A stretch of DNA of 64,000 bases, taken from contig CM044320.1 in the NCBI GenBank assembly GCA_024291935.2, positions 51,526,001-51,590,000 on the forward strand, in the 5' to 3' direction. The DNA comes from Okapia johnstoni. Lineage: Eukaryota; Chordata; Mammalia; Artiodactyla; Giraffidae. Under the pieces are notes generated by a model. That model saw only the letters and a list, made by a program, of their open reading frames with translations. It was not told where the DNA came from and ran no database searches. Position numbers and translations under genes: made by a program. Of this stretch, positions 1 to 11,160 are shown one piece after another; position 1 is the first letter of the stretch; every line of letters starts with the position of its first letter.

Positions 1-27
1 TGATTCTGGAGCCCAAAAAAATAAAGG
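1..27 (-). mobile_element. BovB LINE fragment at window edge
   Basis: The first 27 bases match the stretch reading 'ttggagcccaaaaaaataaag' that recurs in the minus-strand BovB copies near 23.86 and 60.77 kb. It is the truncated 5' end of a minus-strand BovB whose 3' part lies left of the window. Confidence 0.75.
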
Positions 28-477
28 AATTTAATTTTATTCCAGGAAGTGCTGAAAAACACAATAGAGGTTTGAAAGTTGCTCAGACTGGCACATAACC
101 AGTAACATTGAGGCGGCACTGGGGCCAAAAAAACTGATGCAGGTGAGGGAAGATGAGTTACTGAATGAATGTGGGAGTTATGGGGTTTAGAGGAAGGGGA
201 CAGATATGGGAACTTTGCAAAATGTACATGATCTGACTCAGTGATTGTGAGGGCTGGGCATACAGTGGTGGAACTGAGGAAGAGGGATGTATCTCAGGTA
301 ACTTCCAGGTTCCTGGCCTAGATGATTTGGTGGGTAATAGAGTATGAGACTCACCCATTAAGCATCAGGTTACTGAGAGGCAGGGACTACATTCTTCTCT
401 TTCGGTGTTATATCCTTGAGCCCAGCATAGGGCTTTGCCCATGGTTATGAAAACATCCTCTTATAGTGTGCCTGTTA

Positions 478-715
478 CAATTACATGTCAAGCACTGTTC
501 TAAGAGCTTTGCTTGTGCTAACTTGTCTAACCTTCACAAAACCAGTGTGATAGATACTATTATGATCCACATTCTACGCAAGAGGCAAATGAGATACAGT
601 GTGGTTAAGTAACTTGTCTGAATTCACATAGTTTGTATCACAGCCAAGATTTGAACTCAGGCAGGCTTTCTCCAGAGTCCATGTACTTGAGCACCGCACT
701 GTGGTCATATCTCCT
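478..715 (-). repeat. MIR SINE, antisense
   Basis: Shows the antisense MIR pattern: a lost-base version of 'gaggaaactgaggcacag', then 'gttaagtaacttgtctgaattcacatag', then 'gatttgaactcaggcaggc'. It is an old, diverged copy with approximate edges. Confidence 0.75.
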
Positions 716-1741
716 TCCCTCAACAAACAAAACCCCACACAAACAGTAATATTTGTTAAATGTTATGTGACTTAACAAAAAAATGAATATTTACAATATG
801 ATGTGATAAATTTATCAATAGCCTTAATGGCCTTTGTATAAGTCTGTGTTATCACATTTAGGGAATTGCCTTCTAAGGATGTGTTGAAATATCTTTCTCT
901 CCCACTACTGTTGAGCCCCTCAAACATAAGGGCTGGGTTCTATTCCAGACATTTCCATGGTGTCTTGTGCAGTGCACTCAATAACTGTGGAATGAATTAT
1001 TTTCTTATGTATTATATGAATTATTTATAATTTCTAAATTGTATTGACTGTGTTATTTAATACTGATATCAACTAGTGACAATATGTCCTATTATACTCA
1101 TTTTATAGATGTGGACATCAAGGCAGAAGAGAGTGACCAAACTGAACCCCAAAATTCAATAGAGAGTGTTCATCATCCTTTCTCATTATAATAGATCTTG
1201 ACCAGAATAATGTAGACCCTCGAGAATTTAACATTCTAAGCTGAAATACTCAATATAATGGCTATGATTCTTGCAATCCTGTTTTTTTTCTTTTTTACAT
1301 GCACATCAGGGAAACAAGACCTGAAAACATAGGCTACACTAAAAACTAAAAAGAGGAAAGTATCATGACTGGCATTACGTAATTGATTAATTAATTAATT
1401 ATGTGGCCATCACAGAGTGTAGTCTAAAGTAGTCTATTTATTGAGGAAATAAATTAAAAACTAAAAGCCAGGGGAACAGACTGTGGCTGTCATCCTTGCT
1501 TCAGCACATGCCCACCTCTGTCACTCTGACCTCTTATCCACTCACCAATTCAAAATAAATCTAGGAAAATCACCTTCATCAGCAGCGTGGCTTCAACTAA
1601 TCCACAAGCAAGACTAACAGTCTTTGTTTTTCCCTTCAAAATTCACCCCTATTCTTTTCTTATCTATCTCAATTGTCTGGTTTCCTTCCGTTATTTGAAG
1701 TGTATCTCTTTTTCTGTTCTTTTCCTCTGAGATAACAGCTT
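716..1741. other. AT-rich unassigned stretch
   Basis: No gene or confident young repeat is seen. It holds a short (TTAA)n run near 1383-1400 and a possible antisense MIR scrap near 1075-1145 ('cattttatagatgtgg'). No open frame of interest is present. Confidence 0.5.
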
Positions 1742-2006
1742 CAATTCAGTTCAGTTGCTCAGTCGTGTCCGACTCTTTGTGACCCCATGGACTGCAGCAT
1801 GCAGGCTTCCCTGTCCATCACCAACACCCGGAGCTTACTCAAACTCATGTCCATCGAGGCAGTAATGCCATCCAACAATCTCATCCTCTGTCATCCCCTT
1901 CTCCTCCCACCTTCAATCTTTCCCAGCATCAGGGTCTTTTCTAGTGAGTCAGTTCTCATCAGGTGGCCAAACTATTGGAATTTCAGCTTCAACTGGAGTA
2001 CTGGAA
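1742..2006 (-). mobile_element. BovB LINE 3' end, 5'-truncated
   Basis: This is the reverse complement of the BovB terminus: ttcag repeats, 'gctcagtcgtgtccgactc', then sequence antisense to the RT C-terminal region. A 10-bp target duplication 'ataacagctt' flanks it at 1732-1741 and 2007-2016, so both ends are preserved. The short open frame across it has no meaning. Confidence 0.92.
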
Positions 2007-2149
2007 ATAACAGCTTATGAAATAAGATAACATTTATCCTTTTCCCCTCTTTTCTCTTGTTTGCTTGTCCTATCTCTTCCATGACCTACTTTCCTCCCAT
2101 GTAGATGGAGATCACCCTTTCTGCTTCAAGAATCAGCTCAAGAGTCCTT

Positions 2150-2745
2150 TTGGGGTGGACTTATTTCTAAGAAGACCCCCATGTCCCCTACCTCTTTGTC
2201 TTCAGGCCTTATTGCAATCCCCGACCCTGCTTGAGCCTGGGCTGAACCTAGTAATTTGCCAAAGATTGGCAAAAGTAATAGGATAATTAGTATGGCAAAA
2301 GTGATGGGGTATCACTCCAAGGTAGGGTTATGAACAATTGAAAGATTCATCTTGCCATTAGGCTCTCTCTTGCCTTCTTGGCTTGATCATTTTGATGAAG
2401 CAAGTTACCACATTGCAGAGGTCCCCATGGCAAGGATCTGAGGACAGCCTCCAGTCAACAGAGAGGAGTCAATGCTCTTTCCAACACGGCACACAGAAAT
2501 GGATTCTGCCAACAGCCATAGTGCTTGCAAGTGGGCCTGTAGACCCCAGTAGAGCTTTCAGATGAAACTGCATACTTGGACTAACAGCTTGACAGCAGCC
2601 TTGTGAGAAACTATGAAACAGAGGACCCAGCTGAGCCATGCACAGGTTCCTGACCCACTGAAATGATGAGATAATAGACATGTGCTATTTTAAGCCAATG
2701 AGTTTTGGAGTAATTTGTTACACAGCAATAGATTACTAATACATC
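2150..2745 (+). mobile_element. MaLR LTR, MLT1-type
   Basis: The 3' part reads like the end of MLT1-group LTRs: a 'cctgacccactgaaatgatgagataatag' region, 'ttttaagccaatgagttttgg', then 'taatttgttacacagcaatag' and an 'actaatac' end. The upstream part is diverged and the left edge is uncertain. It is a solo LTR with no coding region. The group name comes from consensus recognition. Confidence 0.65.
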
Positions 2746-2867
2746 TCCCTCCTGAGCAGCTTCCCTGCACCCTGGGCGCCTCTCCTTTGTGCAGCCATCT
2801 GTACAGCCCTATTCTTGTACTTAGAACACAGAATTCTAATTATGTGTGCCTTTGTTTCCTGCTCTGC

Positions 2868-2945
2868 ACCAAGCTCACTGAGGGCAGTGACCTGATTTAT
2901 CTCCCAGCACAGCACCGGGCTCAACAATAATTGTGTGTTAGGTAA
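2868..2945 (+). repeat. L2 LINE 3' end fragment
   Basis: Carries the typical L2 tail order: 'ctcactgagggcagtgacc', 'atctcccagcacagcacc', then 'caataattg'. It is short and diverged. Confidence 0.6.
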
Positions 2946-3164
2946 TGAACATGTATTCAATAGCCTTCTCTGCTCCCACTTCTCTCCCACTAATCACCGG
3001 CAATTGGTACCATTAGAGCAAGAGAAGATGGTTCAGCTCCAACCATCTCAGGTAACTGCTATAACTCTGCCTGTGCCCCTACTCTCTTCAGCCCTTTGGG
3101 CAACGTATGCTGGCAAAAATGAGATGAGCAGATTTCAGACGCATTCTCTTCTTGGATCTTCCCA

Positions 3165-3270
3165 GTCAATCCTATGAACTAGATATCAGCATCCAGTGTA
3201 TAATGAGGAAATTAATGTCTTGCACCAAGTTGCACAGCTGATAAACAGCAGAGTTGAAGTTAGTATTTGA
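3165..3270 (-). repeat. possible MIR, antisense
   Basis: The segment with 'ataatgaggaaattaatg', 'caccaagttgcacagctgat' and 'cagcagagttgaagtt' follows the antisense MIR core. It is weak, and could be part of the same event as the copy at 3403. Confidence 0.45.
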
Positions 3271-3402
3271 ATATATCTGATTTTTGATTCAATACAAATC
3301 TCTATTCACAGTTATGCCATGCATCCTGATCATGGACAAGGTTTCCTATTCTCTAGGATAAGCTATTAAAATGAAAATAATAACAAAACAATGTTATTTG
3401 AA

Positions 3403-3612
3403 AACATTTACTGAGTTCTTGTTCTGTGGCAGGCACTATTCTAAGCCCTTTAAATGTATCTACTCAAGACATTCTTACAAAAGCTATGAGGCAGATATTA
3501 TTACTATTTCCATTTTACAGAGAAGAAAATTGAGACAAAGGAAAGTTAAATAACCTGCCCAAGGTCGTACGTCTGGAAAGTGGGAGAGCAAGGATTCAAC
3601 TCAGAGGGTCTG
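3403..3612 (-). repeat. MIR SINE, antisense
   Basis: Near full-length antisense MIR: 'ggcaggcactattctaagcc', 'ccattttacagagaagaaaa', 'cctgcccaaggtcgtacg', then 'gagcaaggattcaactcag'. Confidence 0.85.
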
Positions 3613-4689
3613 GGTTTAGAAATCAAGCTGGTTTTAGGGGACATGATTCATTTCAGGTAATTTTGATTTGCTCCTATAAGAGAGCAAAATGGCAGACCAC
3701 TACTCACAGGTATTTGAATCCTAGTTTCCCCAGATAAAATTAATTTGGAGATTCATTTCTCCTTTGTTAATGAGCATCAATTCTCTGGAGAGAGGAACCC
3801 CTCCTGTTATGGATCCCCACTGCAATGTAGGAGCTCTAATTAAGTCTAAGCAAAGTACATAAAAAATGGAAATAATGAGAATCTGGAATTCAGAAAGACG
3901 TGACTCTGATAGCAACCCTGAACGTGGTTTGGCCAGATTTTGTCCCTTCCTTTTAGCATCTTGTGGCTGTGAGTAATAAGAAGAGATGTAAAAATACGTT
4001 AATATTTGAAAGAAGAAAGCTTAATTGGAAGATGTTTTCAAGCAGGGGCACAGAGCATTAGTGAGCCTTCAATTCATTTGTTGAGAAGAGTTTATGAATT
4101 TAATGTAATTTTTTCCTTCAGTTGTAATTGCCAGATAAAAAGTCAATTAGTTATGTAAGACCTATGAAAAAGGGCATCTCCTAGCCTTGTCCCTTCTGCA
4201 TGCCCCCACCTGAGGAAGCTACCTCTTAAAGCCTTTTCAGCTCTTTCTCTTGATATTTACCTTTGTATTTCCAAATAACTTGCTCATACTATCTCTTATT
4301 TCAGTTTGAGACATCATTCTGGAGAAGGATTTGTCACTGGCATTTTATATGTCAAGTTAGCATTTCCTTTTCAGACATTTCTGCAAGAATGAAGACAATA
4401 ATGCAAAGAAGTAATAGTACCTCCACATGAAGAGTGCATACATATTTATACAAAATGCCTTGAGATTTATGGGCTTGGGAGAGGGAACAGCTGTAAGAGA
4501 CAACCTAAGAGCAGTAAACAAGTAGATGGGCAAAATAGCCATCACCACTTGGGAATAAAGAAGGCATACCAGAGCAAGCCTGAGATGCTATTTTAAATGT
4601 AATAAATCAACAAAGAAGAGTTTAATAAAACATCCAGTGCTGGTATGTTGTTATAAGTTGAAACACTCACATGCTTCTAATAGAATATT
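3613..4689. other. unassigned stretch
   Basis: No gene or confident repeat is seen. The small open frames (for example minus strand 3721-3915 and 4357-4548) show no recognisable domain and sit in AT-rich sequence. Confidence 0.5.
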
Positions 4690-4980
4690 TTTGAAAGGCA
4701 ACATGACAGTACCTACCAAGTGCCATAAAAATGGTCATACTGTTTGACCCAGTGATCTACCCCTGGAAAGTGATCCTAAGGAAATAGTACAACATATGCA
4801 AAAACCTGTATATTACCAACAAGTTCATTGTAATATTAACTGTGAATCAATATAAATCATTAGATGGGTTATTATCTAGATGTTAAAAGTGACAAACATG
4901 ACACATATAAAACATAAAAAATATTTATGATGTCTGGTTAACCAAACAAAGCCAAATACGAAATAGTGTATGCTCTCTGA
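4690..4980 (+). repeat. old L1 LINE 3' region fragment
   Basis: Resembles the L1M 3' region: 'tgacccagtgatctacccctg' followed by a 'gaaatagtacaacatatgcaaa' part and an 'attcattgtaatatt'-like stretch, then 'tagatgttaaaagtgac'. It is diverged and deleted in places. Confidence 0.5.
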
Positions 4981-5005
4981 TTTTAATCCTGTATTAACAA
5001 GTGTA

Positions 5006-5291
5006 CGGAGAAGGCAATGGCAACCCACTCCAGTACTCTTGCCTGGAAAATCCCATGGATGGAGGAGCCTGGTAGGCTGCAGTCCATGGGGTCGCAAAGA
5101 GTCGGACACCACTGAGCGACTTCACTTTCACTTTTCACTTTCATGCATTGGAGAAGGAAATGGCAGCCCACTCCAGTGTTCTTGCCTGGAGAATCCCAGG
5201 GATGACGAGGCCTTGTGGGCTGCCATCTATGGGGTCGCACAGAGTCAGACACGACTGAAGCGACTTAGCAGCAGCAGCAGCAGCAGCAGCA
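5006..5291 (+). mobile_element. BOV-A2 SINE (dimeric BovA)
   Basis: Two BovA units in tandem, each starting 'ggagaaggaaatggc' and carrying 'cccactccagt..cttgcctgga', joined by 'cttcactttcacttttcac', and ending in a (CAG)n tail at 5268-5291. A 10-bp target copy 'aacaagtgta' lies at 4996-5005 and again at 5292-5301. BOV-A2 is a ruminant SINE family made by reverse transcription in trans, with BovB as the likely partner. Confidence 0.95.
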
Positions 5292-5301
5292 AACAAGTGT
5301 A

Positions 5302-5531
5302 TGGGCTTCCCAGGTGGCACTAGTGTGTAAAGAACCCACTTGCCAATGCAGAAGACTTAAGAGATGTGGGTTCGATCCCTGGTTCAGGAAGATGCCCTGG
5401 AGGAGGGCATTGCAAACCACTCCAGTATTCTTGCTGGGAGAATCCCGTAGATAGAGGAGCCTGGTGAGCTACAGTATGTAGGGTCGCAAAGAGTCAGACA
5501 TGACTGAAGCAACTAAGCATACACACACCCA
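5302..5531 (+). mobile_element. Bov-tA SINE
   Basis: Starts 'gggcttcccaggtggcac' (tRNA-like head), then the BovA body, ending 'agcaactaagcatacacacaccc'. It begins right after one copy of 'aacaagtgta' (5292-5301) and stops right before another (5532-5541), so it was inserted into the same target as its left neighbour. Confidence 0.93.
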
Positions 5532-5546
5532 AACAAGTGTACATGA

Positions 5547-5748
5547 GGGCTTCCCAGGTGGCTCAGTGGTAAAGAATCTGCCTTGCAGGTCAGGAGATGC
5601 AGGAGACGTAGGTTCAATCCCTGAGTCAGGAAGATCCCCTGAAGGAGGAAATGGCAACCCACTCCAGTACTCTTGCCTGAAAAATCCCATGGACAGAGGA
5701 GCCTGGCAGCCTATAGTCCATGGAATCACAAAGAGTCAGACACAACTG

Positions 5749-5787
<39 letters not shown>

Positions 5788-5791
5788 ACAC
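5547..5791 (+). mobile_element. Bov-tA SINE with (CA)n tail
   Basis: TRNA-like head 'gggcttcccaggtggctc', box-B-like 'ggttcaatccc', BovA body and 'gactgagcacacacacac' tail. The tail has expanded into a (CA)n microsatellite at about 5750-5791. The left flank is the target copy at 5532-5541; the right flank 5793-5802 ('aataagtgtg') is a decayed copy of it. Confidence 0.92.
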
Positions 5792-5849
5792 AAATAAGTG
5801 TGAATACCTACAGGAGTGACTTCAGTATGAAGGACATTGATGAACTGAT

Positions 5850-6045
5850 TTAAAGTTTGGGTCTTTCATTTACAAGCTGGGTGTCCTGGGGCTTAAAAAA
5901 TACTTATCTGAGCCTTGTTTGTTGCATCTATAGAATCAGAAAAAAATATTGACCTTTTAGTGTTGATGTAAACTTTAGAAAAATATGTAATTGAATGCTA
6001 ATATAGTGCCCATCATATTATAGTAAGGGCTCAATAGATGGTTAC
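5850..6045 (+). repeat. MIR SINE, sense
   Basis: 'caagctgggtgtcctggggc', 'tgcatctatagaatcag' and the 3' end 'tagtgcccatcatattatag..gctcaatag' follow the MIR order. Confidence 0.65.
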
Positions 6046-6154
6046 AAGTACTACTAACATATGCACCCAAACAAGAAGGCAATTTTCAGGGGTCGGGGAA
6101 CTATCTTACAAAGATGGAACTATGGATGATGCCTTTTCCCTTAAAAGTTTTATG

Positions 6155-6310
6155 TATATGGATATATAAAGATTATATATACATTATACCTAAATTTATA
6201 AAATTATATATATAAATTTACAAAATTATATATTATTATATATAAGCTATCTAAAATTATATATATATATATGAATGTATGTTTATATGTAAATGTTATA
6301 TGTATAATTG
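6155..6310. repeat. AT-rich low-complexity tract
   Basis: Alternating tata/aaatt blocks with several (AT)n runs and short self-complementary stretches. It is most likely a degenerate AT microsatellite. Confidence 0.8.
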
Positions 6311-6898
6311 CTATATGAGTACTTTAACTCAATGGAATCATACAGAGTGTCTTTGCCAGTAAGGAAGGCCCATGTGCCTAAAGGTGCCATAATAAAATAA
6401 GCCTGAAGAGAAAGCAAGGTTGGGAGCCTTGGTCTGTTACACCTCTGTTCTCTTTTTATTGCCTTTGGCTCTCCCAGCTCTTTGTTCTCCTGTGGGCAAT
6501 TGCTGCTGGAACTGGTGCATTCCTGTTAAGTGGCATTTTAACCCTGATATTCCCACAACTCTAGGCTGTTTCCTTAACTGACATTTGCATGGCAGATGGC
6601 ACAAATGGCCTAGCAAAGATATATACTGGGTCACTGTGAAAGAACTGCCAGATTGATGGCTGTGTTGGCTGTGTGCCTCCAAGCAGACACACGACTGGAA
6701 ATTACACAGAGGATCAATTTTCCAGACCAACTTGTGGGCTTTCTGTTCCTCCTTTGCTACAGGCGATCAGTAGAACAGGTGAAGATGGTCTGATTGGCTT
6801 CACTTTAAATAGACGTTGATGTGGGCAAATGGGTTGGCACACAATGTGCTAAACTGGGAGCTGAATCTTTCTTCTAATCCTTCCTGCATCAGATTTGC

Positions 6899-7115
6899 GG
6901 GGCTTCCCAGGTGGCACTAGTGGTAAAGAACCCACCTTCCACTGCAGGAGATGCAAGAGACATAGGTTCAATCCCTAGATCAGGAAGATCCCTTGGAGGA
7001 GGGCATGGCAAACCACTCCAGTATTCTTGCCTAGAGAATCCCATTTAGAGAGGAGCCTGGCGGGCAAGAGTCTATAGGGTGGCAAAGAGTCGGACACCAC
7101 TGAAATGACGTAGCA
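6899..7115 (+). mobile_element. Bov-tA SINE
   Basis: Head 'ggggcttcccaggtggcac', 'ggttcaatcccta' internal promoter remnant, BovA body, and tail 'gtcggacaccactgaaatg'. No clear target duplication was found. Confidence 0.92.
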
Positions 7116-7369
7116 CTCAAGGATGCCAAAATCTTAGCCTGTTCATTTCCAGAGTGTTCCATAGGATAATACTAAGCTTCTTTCAAGGAATGTCATGGAG
7201 GCTGACTTAGGAAGGCAGAACAGTTATCTAAGTGGTTAAAGAAAACTTGTTTATTTAGTACTTCTTAGTTCCTAACTGCTTCTGGGGAAGAATAAGCCAT
7301 TGACTTGACTTCTACCTCTTCTTTGGCTTTCATCTCTGTAACACAATTAATTTCTGTGCTCGTGATCTT

Positions 7370-7455
7370 CCCATCTAGACTGTAAGTTTCTTGAGGACAG
7401 AGACTAAATGTTATGGATGTTTGTCTTCCTGATGGCACATAGTAGGACTCTTGCC
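7370..7455 (+). repeat. L2 LINE 3' end fragment
   Basis: 'ctagactgtaagtttcttg' then 'aggacagagac' and 'ggcacatagtagg' match the terminal L2 pattern. Confidence 0.65.
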
Positions 7456-7559
7456 AGTGCTGGCTGTCTGTGCCTAGTGAGTACTTTGTGAAACAAGTAC
7501 TGTGGGCCTGGTTCATAGCACTGTAACAACAGGCAGTCCTGTATCTAGCACATGAGTTC

Positions 7560-9660
7560 TAAATTTGAATTTGGCCTTCAATTTTCCAGACTAAGGTAGG
7601 ACTATAGGACAAGACGTAAGTTTGAAAATAGAATGTATTTTATTTCATCTGTGTTAGCTTCACTTATAACTGTTATTCACTTGTATTAATGCTCAACTCT
7701 GCAAATTTTGAGGGCAGGTGATGCCAATGAATTCACCTTGCAAAATAATGTTGAGATTAAAAGGTGATGTTAATTCCTACATTTTATGTACTTATTTAAG
7801 CTTCCTGTGGACAGATACATTTGAATGTAATAAATGATAAAAAAAAAAGTGTGAATTATGGAGTAGTTTGGGAAAAAAACCAATTTTAATAATATAATTA
7901 TACAAACTGATCAATTAAATATTGCTAAGTTGAAGTCCTATGGGCCTCCTTTAGTAAAATGGTAATTAGCTCATTAATGTCTTTGAATGAAATGAAATAA
8001 AATAGTTCTAAAAGCACTCAAAAATAATATTTTTTAAATGAGCCTTCATATTTTGCCCATTTTCTTTATACAGCTAATTTACTTAGGTCATTTAGTTCTC
8101 TAAAATCAGGTGAACTTCTGCCTACTTTAAGTAAGAATGATGACCATTTCTAAAATGTGCATGCCCCAACTGGCAAGGTTTTGTGGAATTGATTCATGTT
8201 GTGAATGTGACAGGGCAGGTAAGATTCCAGACCCAAAGTCAAGGTCCAATCTCTCCTTTGGGATCCCACTGGGAGTGAACAATCATTAAGATAATGATTA
8301 TTACACTTTATAGAAACATTTTATTGTTCTTTTTCAAATGATTAAAAAAATCCCACTATAAGCAGGAAGAAATTAGATTCAGAGGGAAAACAAGAACTTT
8401 ATAGGCCATCTGCTCAGACTTTCAGATTTAAATTTTATACATAAGAACACATTAGCTGTGGGGAAAAATGTGATCACATTTTGTAGCTGTCTGAGCAATG
8501 AAGAAATTTCCCTCGTTGGGTTTTTTGCATGGAAATAAAAGGAGTCGTTTTGCTGAAGAAAATGAAATGGCTTCGGTATGGGGGAAATTTGCTGTTCACC
8601 ATTTTATATTTATGGAGTGCTGAACTTACACCGTTCTTTATAAAATATGAAGGAACGGCCCATGCCTCCAGGGTTCATGGGGGACATTAGACAAACAGTA
8701 TTTGAGAGCAGCTCACAAAGAGAAAACTGAGACCTTGACAGCTTGTTAGTGGCGGCGAGTAACAGGATGGATGGGGTGGATTCACAGGGGACAAAGGGCC
8801 CACCTGTGGGGAGGAGGACACAGATGCATGAGGGAGAGGAGGCTGTCCTTTTGTACCCCTTCTCCAGAAGCAAGCCCCCTAACTTAAAGCCTGGTCCTGG
8901 TGGCTGGTGCCTTCAGGAGTCTGCTTTCTCACCTGGTGATGGAGAATGGTAGGATGTGGCTGACAGCACGAGAGTCAAGGATCACACTGAGCTAGGGAGG
9001 ATGGCTGACAGCCACACGGCTCACATCGGCTCCTGCCTCCTGCGAGCCACAGCTGGCGGCTTTCCTAGGAATGGTCAGGACAGCATTTGATTAGGTCAGG
9101 CTGCTCCTCCTGCTGCCTCTAACCTACCTGTCTGACGCTCCGTGACAGGGGCAAGAGAGGTCATAGCAAACACCAGGACAATTAGTGTGCACCATTGCTT
9201 TTTCTAACTGCCTGCCTCCCTTCCTAGGCTGTAATCATCAGAGAAATCTCCATCTTCATTTGCTCAAATGAAGCCAGGCAAACAAATCCAGCCTCTTTCC
9301 CCCACTTTGTTTTGCTGTGAAAAGAGGAAGGAGGCTCAATGAACGCTTAAAGTGATGGAATGAATGCTGACCCCGGCAGCTAACAGTCTTTTACAGTCAG
9401 CTGTAAGAGTTGATACCTTAAAGCAACTAGTTTAGAGAGGTTTATGAACCATTTTTTAAAAAAATACTAATTAAGGAAAACCAGTTAAAAGGAAAACTGT
9501 GAACTGAGAGTCATGAAAAACAAATTAAATTCATTTGAGTTGGTGCTATTTTAGAAAAGCTTAAATTAATCTGATGGTAACTGAATGAAAGGAGCACAGA
9601 ACTCAATAGGAATGATAGCACTGAAAATCAAATTTCATTCAGCTGTAAATCTTAAAAGTA
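7560..9660. other. long stretch without confident repeats
   Basis: About 2.1 kb with no gene and no repeat I can name. The part 8600-9400 is less AT-rich than its surroundings and contains a few CpGs. The opposing open frames at 8610-8873 (-) and 8743-8952 (+) overlap and show no domain, so I do not call either one. Confidence 0.5.
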
Positions 9661-9664
9661 AAAT

Positions 9665-9833
9665 AACATAGCAGTTCAGGGTGAGCCTTGGTAGTCAGAG
9701 CACCTGTGTTTGAATTTTAGGTCTCCTATCTTTCAGCTATGTGACCCTAAATAAGTTAATAACCCTCTCTGTGCTTCCATTCCCTCATCTGCTTCCATTC
9801 CCTCATCAGATAGTATTAGAGAGCATTAAATGA
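9665..9833 (+). repeat. MIR SINE 5' part (interrupted)
   Basis: Contains 'gtcagagcacctgtgtttg', 'cagctatgtgaccctaaata' and 'gtgcttccattccctcatc'. The MIR continues after the BovB at 10403 with 'atgagataatacataaaaag', so the BovB inserted inside it. An 18-bp unit ('tgcttccattccctcatc') is exactly duplicated in tandem at 9772-9789 and 9790-9807. Confidence 0.82.
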
Positions 9834-10402
9834 TCACTGCTAATGGTGACTTCAGCCATGAAATTAAAAGACGCTTGCTCCTTGGAAGAAAAGCTATGAA
9901 AAATCTATACAGCATATTAGAAAGCAGAGACATTACTTTACCAACAAAGGTCTGTGTAGTCAAAGCTGTATTTTTTCCAGTAGTCATTATGGATGTGAGA
10001 GTTGGACCATAAAGAAAGCTGAACACCGAAGAACTGATGCTTTTGAACTGTGCTGTTGAAGGCTCCTGAGAATCCCTTGAACAGCAAGGAGATCAAACCA
10101 GTCAATCATAAAGGAGTCAGTCCTGAATATTCATTGGAAGCACTGATGCCAAAGCTCCAATACTTCAGCCACCTAATGCAAGAACTGACTCATTGGGAAA
10201 GCCCCTGATGGTGGGAAAGATTGAAGGCAGGAGGAGAAGGGGATGACAGAGGATGAGATGGTTGGATGGCATCACCGACTCGATGGACATGAGTTTGAGC
10301 AAGCTCCAGGAGTTGGTGAGGGACAGGGAAGCCTGGCGTGCTGCAGTCTATGGGGTCGCAGAGTCGGACACGATTGAGCGACTGAACTGAACTGAACTGA
10401 AA
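9834..10402 (+). mobile_element. BovB LINE 3' part, inserted in MIR
   Basis: Encodes the C-terminal RT region in broken frames: 'HEIKRRLLLGRK' is readable from about 9850. It ends in 'cgactgaactgaactgaac'. The target duplication is short ('aaatga', 9828-9833 and just after the tail) and is itself MIR sequence. A CGA to TGA change interrupts the frame near 10243, and a base is lost near 10187. Confidence 0.93.
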
Positions 10403-10475
10403 TGAGATAATACATAAAAAGTACTTAGTGGAGTGCCTGAGATATTTTGCAAGTGCTCAAAGAAATATTAGAAAT
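10403..10475 (+). repeat. MIR SINE 3' part
   Basis: 'atgagataatac', 'gtacttagtggagtgcctg' and 'agtgctcaaag' are the MIR 3' end, continuing the element that starts at 9665. Confidence 0.8.
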
Positions 10476-10977
10476 ATTAGTCCAGTGATTTTAAAAACTA
10501 TGCTTTAATGAGTCCTAGTTCCAAAAGTTCCATTGTGGAATGTTTTATACCTTTAGGGGAAAGATAAGCAGGGGTAACTTGATCCCTGTCTACAACTACT
10601 GCAGTTTCTCACTTTCGGGATATTTTGTTTCAGGTCTATTTAAGATTTAATTTGAATAAAGTCCTCTAAGTTAAAACAAAACAAAACTTGCTATATGAGG
10701 TATCTGATCCAGTCTGTTAGGAGAGAAACCTTGTCCCTATTTGTTGATTTTCATGCCCCTTCCTAAACCTTTTTAATAATGGGCTCTCACCAACTCATGA
10801 GCCTTTTAAATTTGGAATTGTTAAGACAATTAGAAAGTTTTTTTTCCATGTTGATTTATATGATTTCATTCTCAAGTTCTAACTTTGGTCATATTCTCTA
10901 AATATGACCAAATCCCCTTCTGTAAAAGATCCCTGCAGATATTGGCAAAAACTCATTGTATCATTTAAGAGCTTTGG

Positions 10978-11160
10978 TTGCAAACAACAGAAACTGACTT
11001 TGGCAAACCTAAGAAGAAAAGAAATTTCTTAGTGAGACATTAGGCTGCTCATAGTTGAAGAGAAGCTGAAGAACCAGATGTAGTAGAAAACAGGAATCAC
11101 GGTTTTTCTGGGTGTCTCAGCAGCATGATCTATTTTGATCTTCCTTTTTCAGATTCTTTC
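10978..11160. repeat. unnamed old dispersed repeat, copy 1
   Basis: 'ttgcaaacaacagaaactga' with 'aagaaaagaaatttcttag' resembles a second window segment at about 47819 ('ttgcaagtggtagaaacc'..'gcagaaaaggttatta'). I believe it is an ancient mammalian interspersed element but cannot name the family. Confidence 0.4.

Noticed and set aside
5268..5291. CAG repeat as a possible coding or disease-type repeat
   Set aside because: It is the normal (CAG)n tail of BOV-A2.
4970..5323. 117-codon frames across the SINE cluster, also 5500-5853
   Set aside because: They read through BOV-A2 and Bov-tA SINE sequence and the (CAG)n or (CA)n tails; noncoding.
5547..5600. tRNA gene at SINE heads
   Set aside because: Box A/B-like sequences are present, but the cloverleaf is not kept and the body continues as SINE; tRNA-derived SINE, not tRNA.
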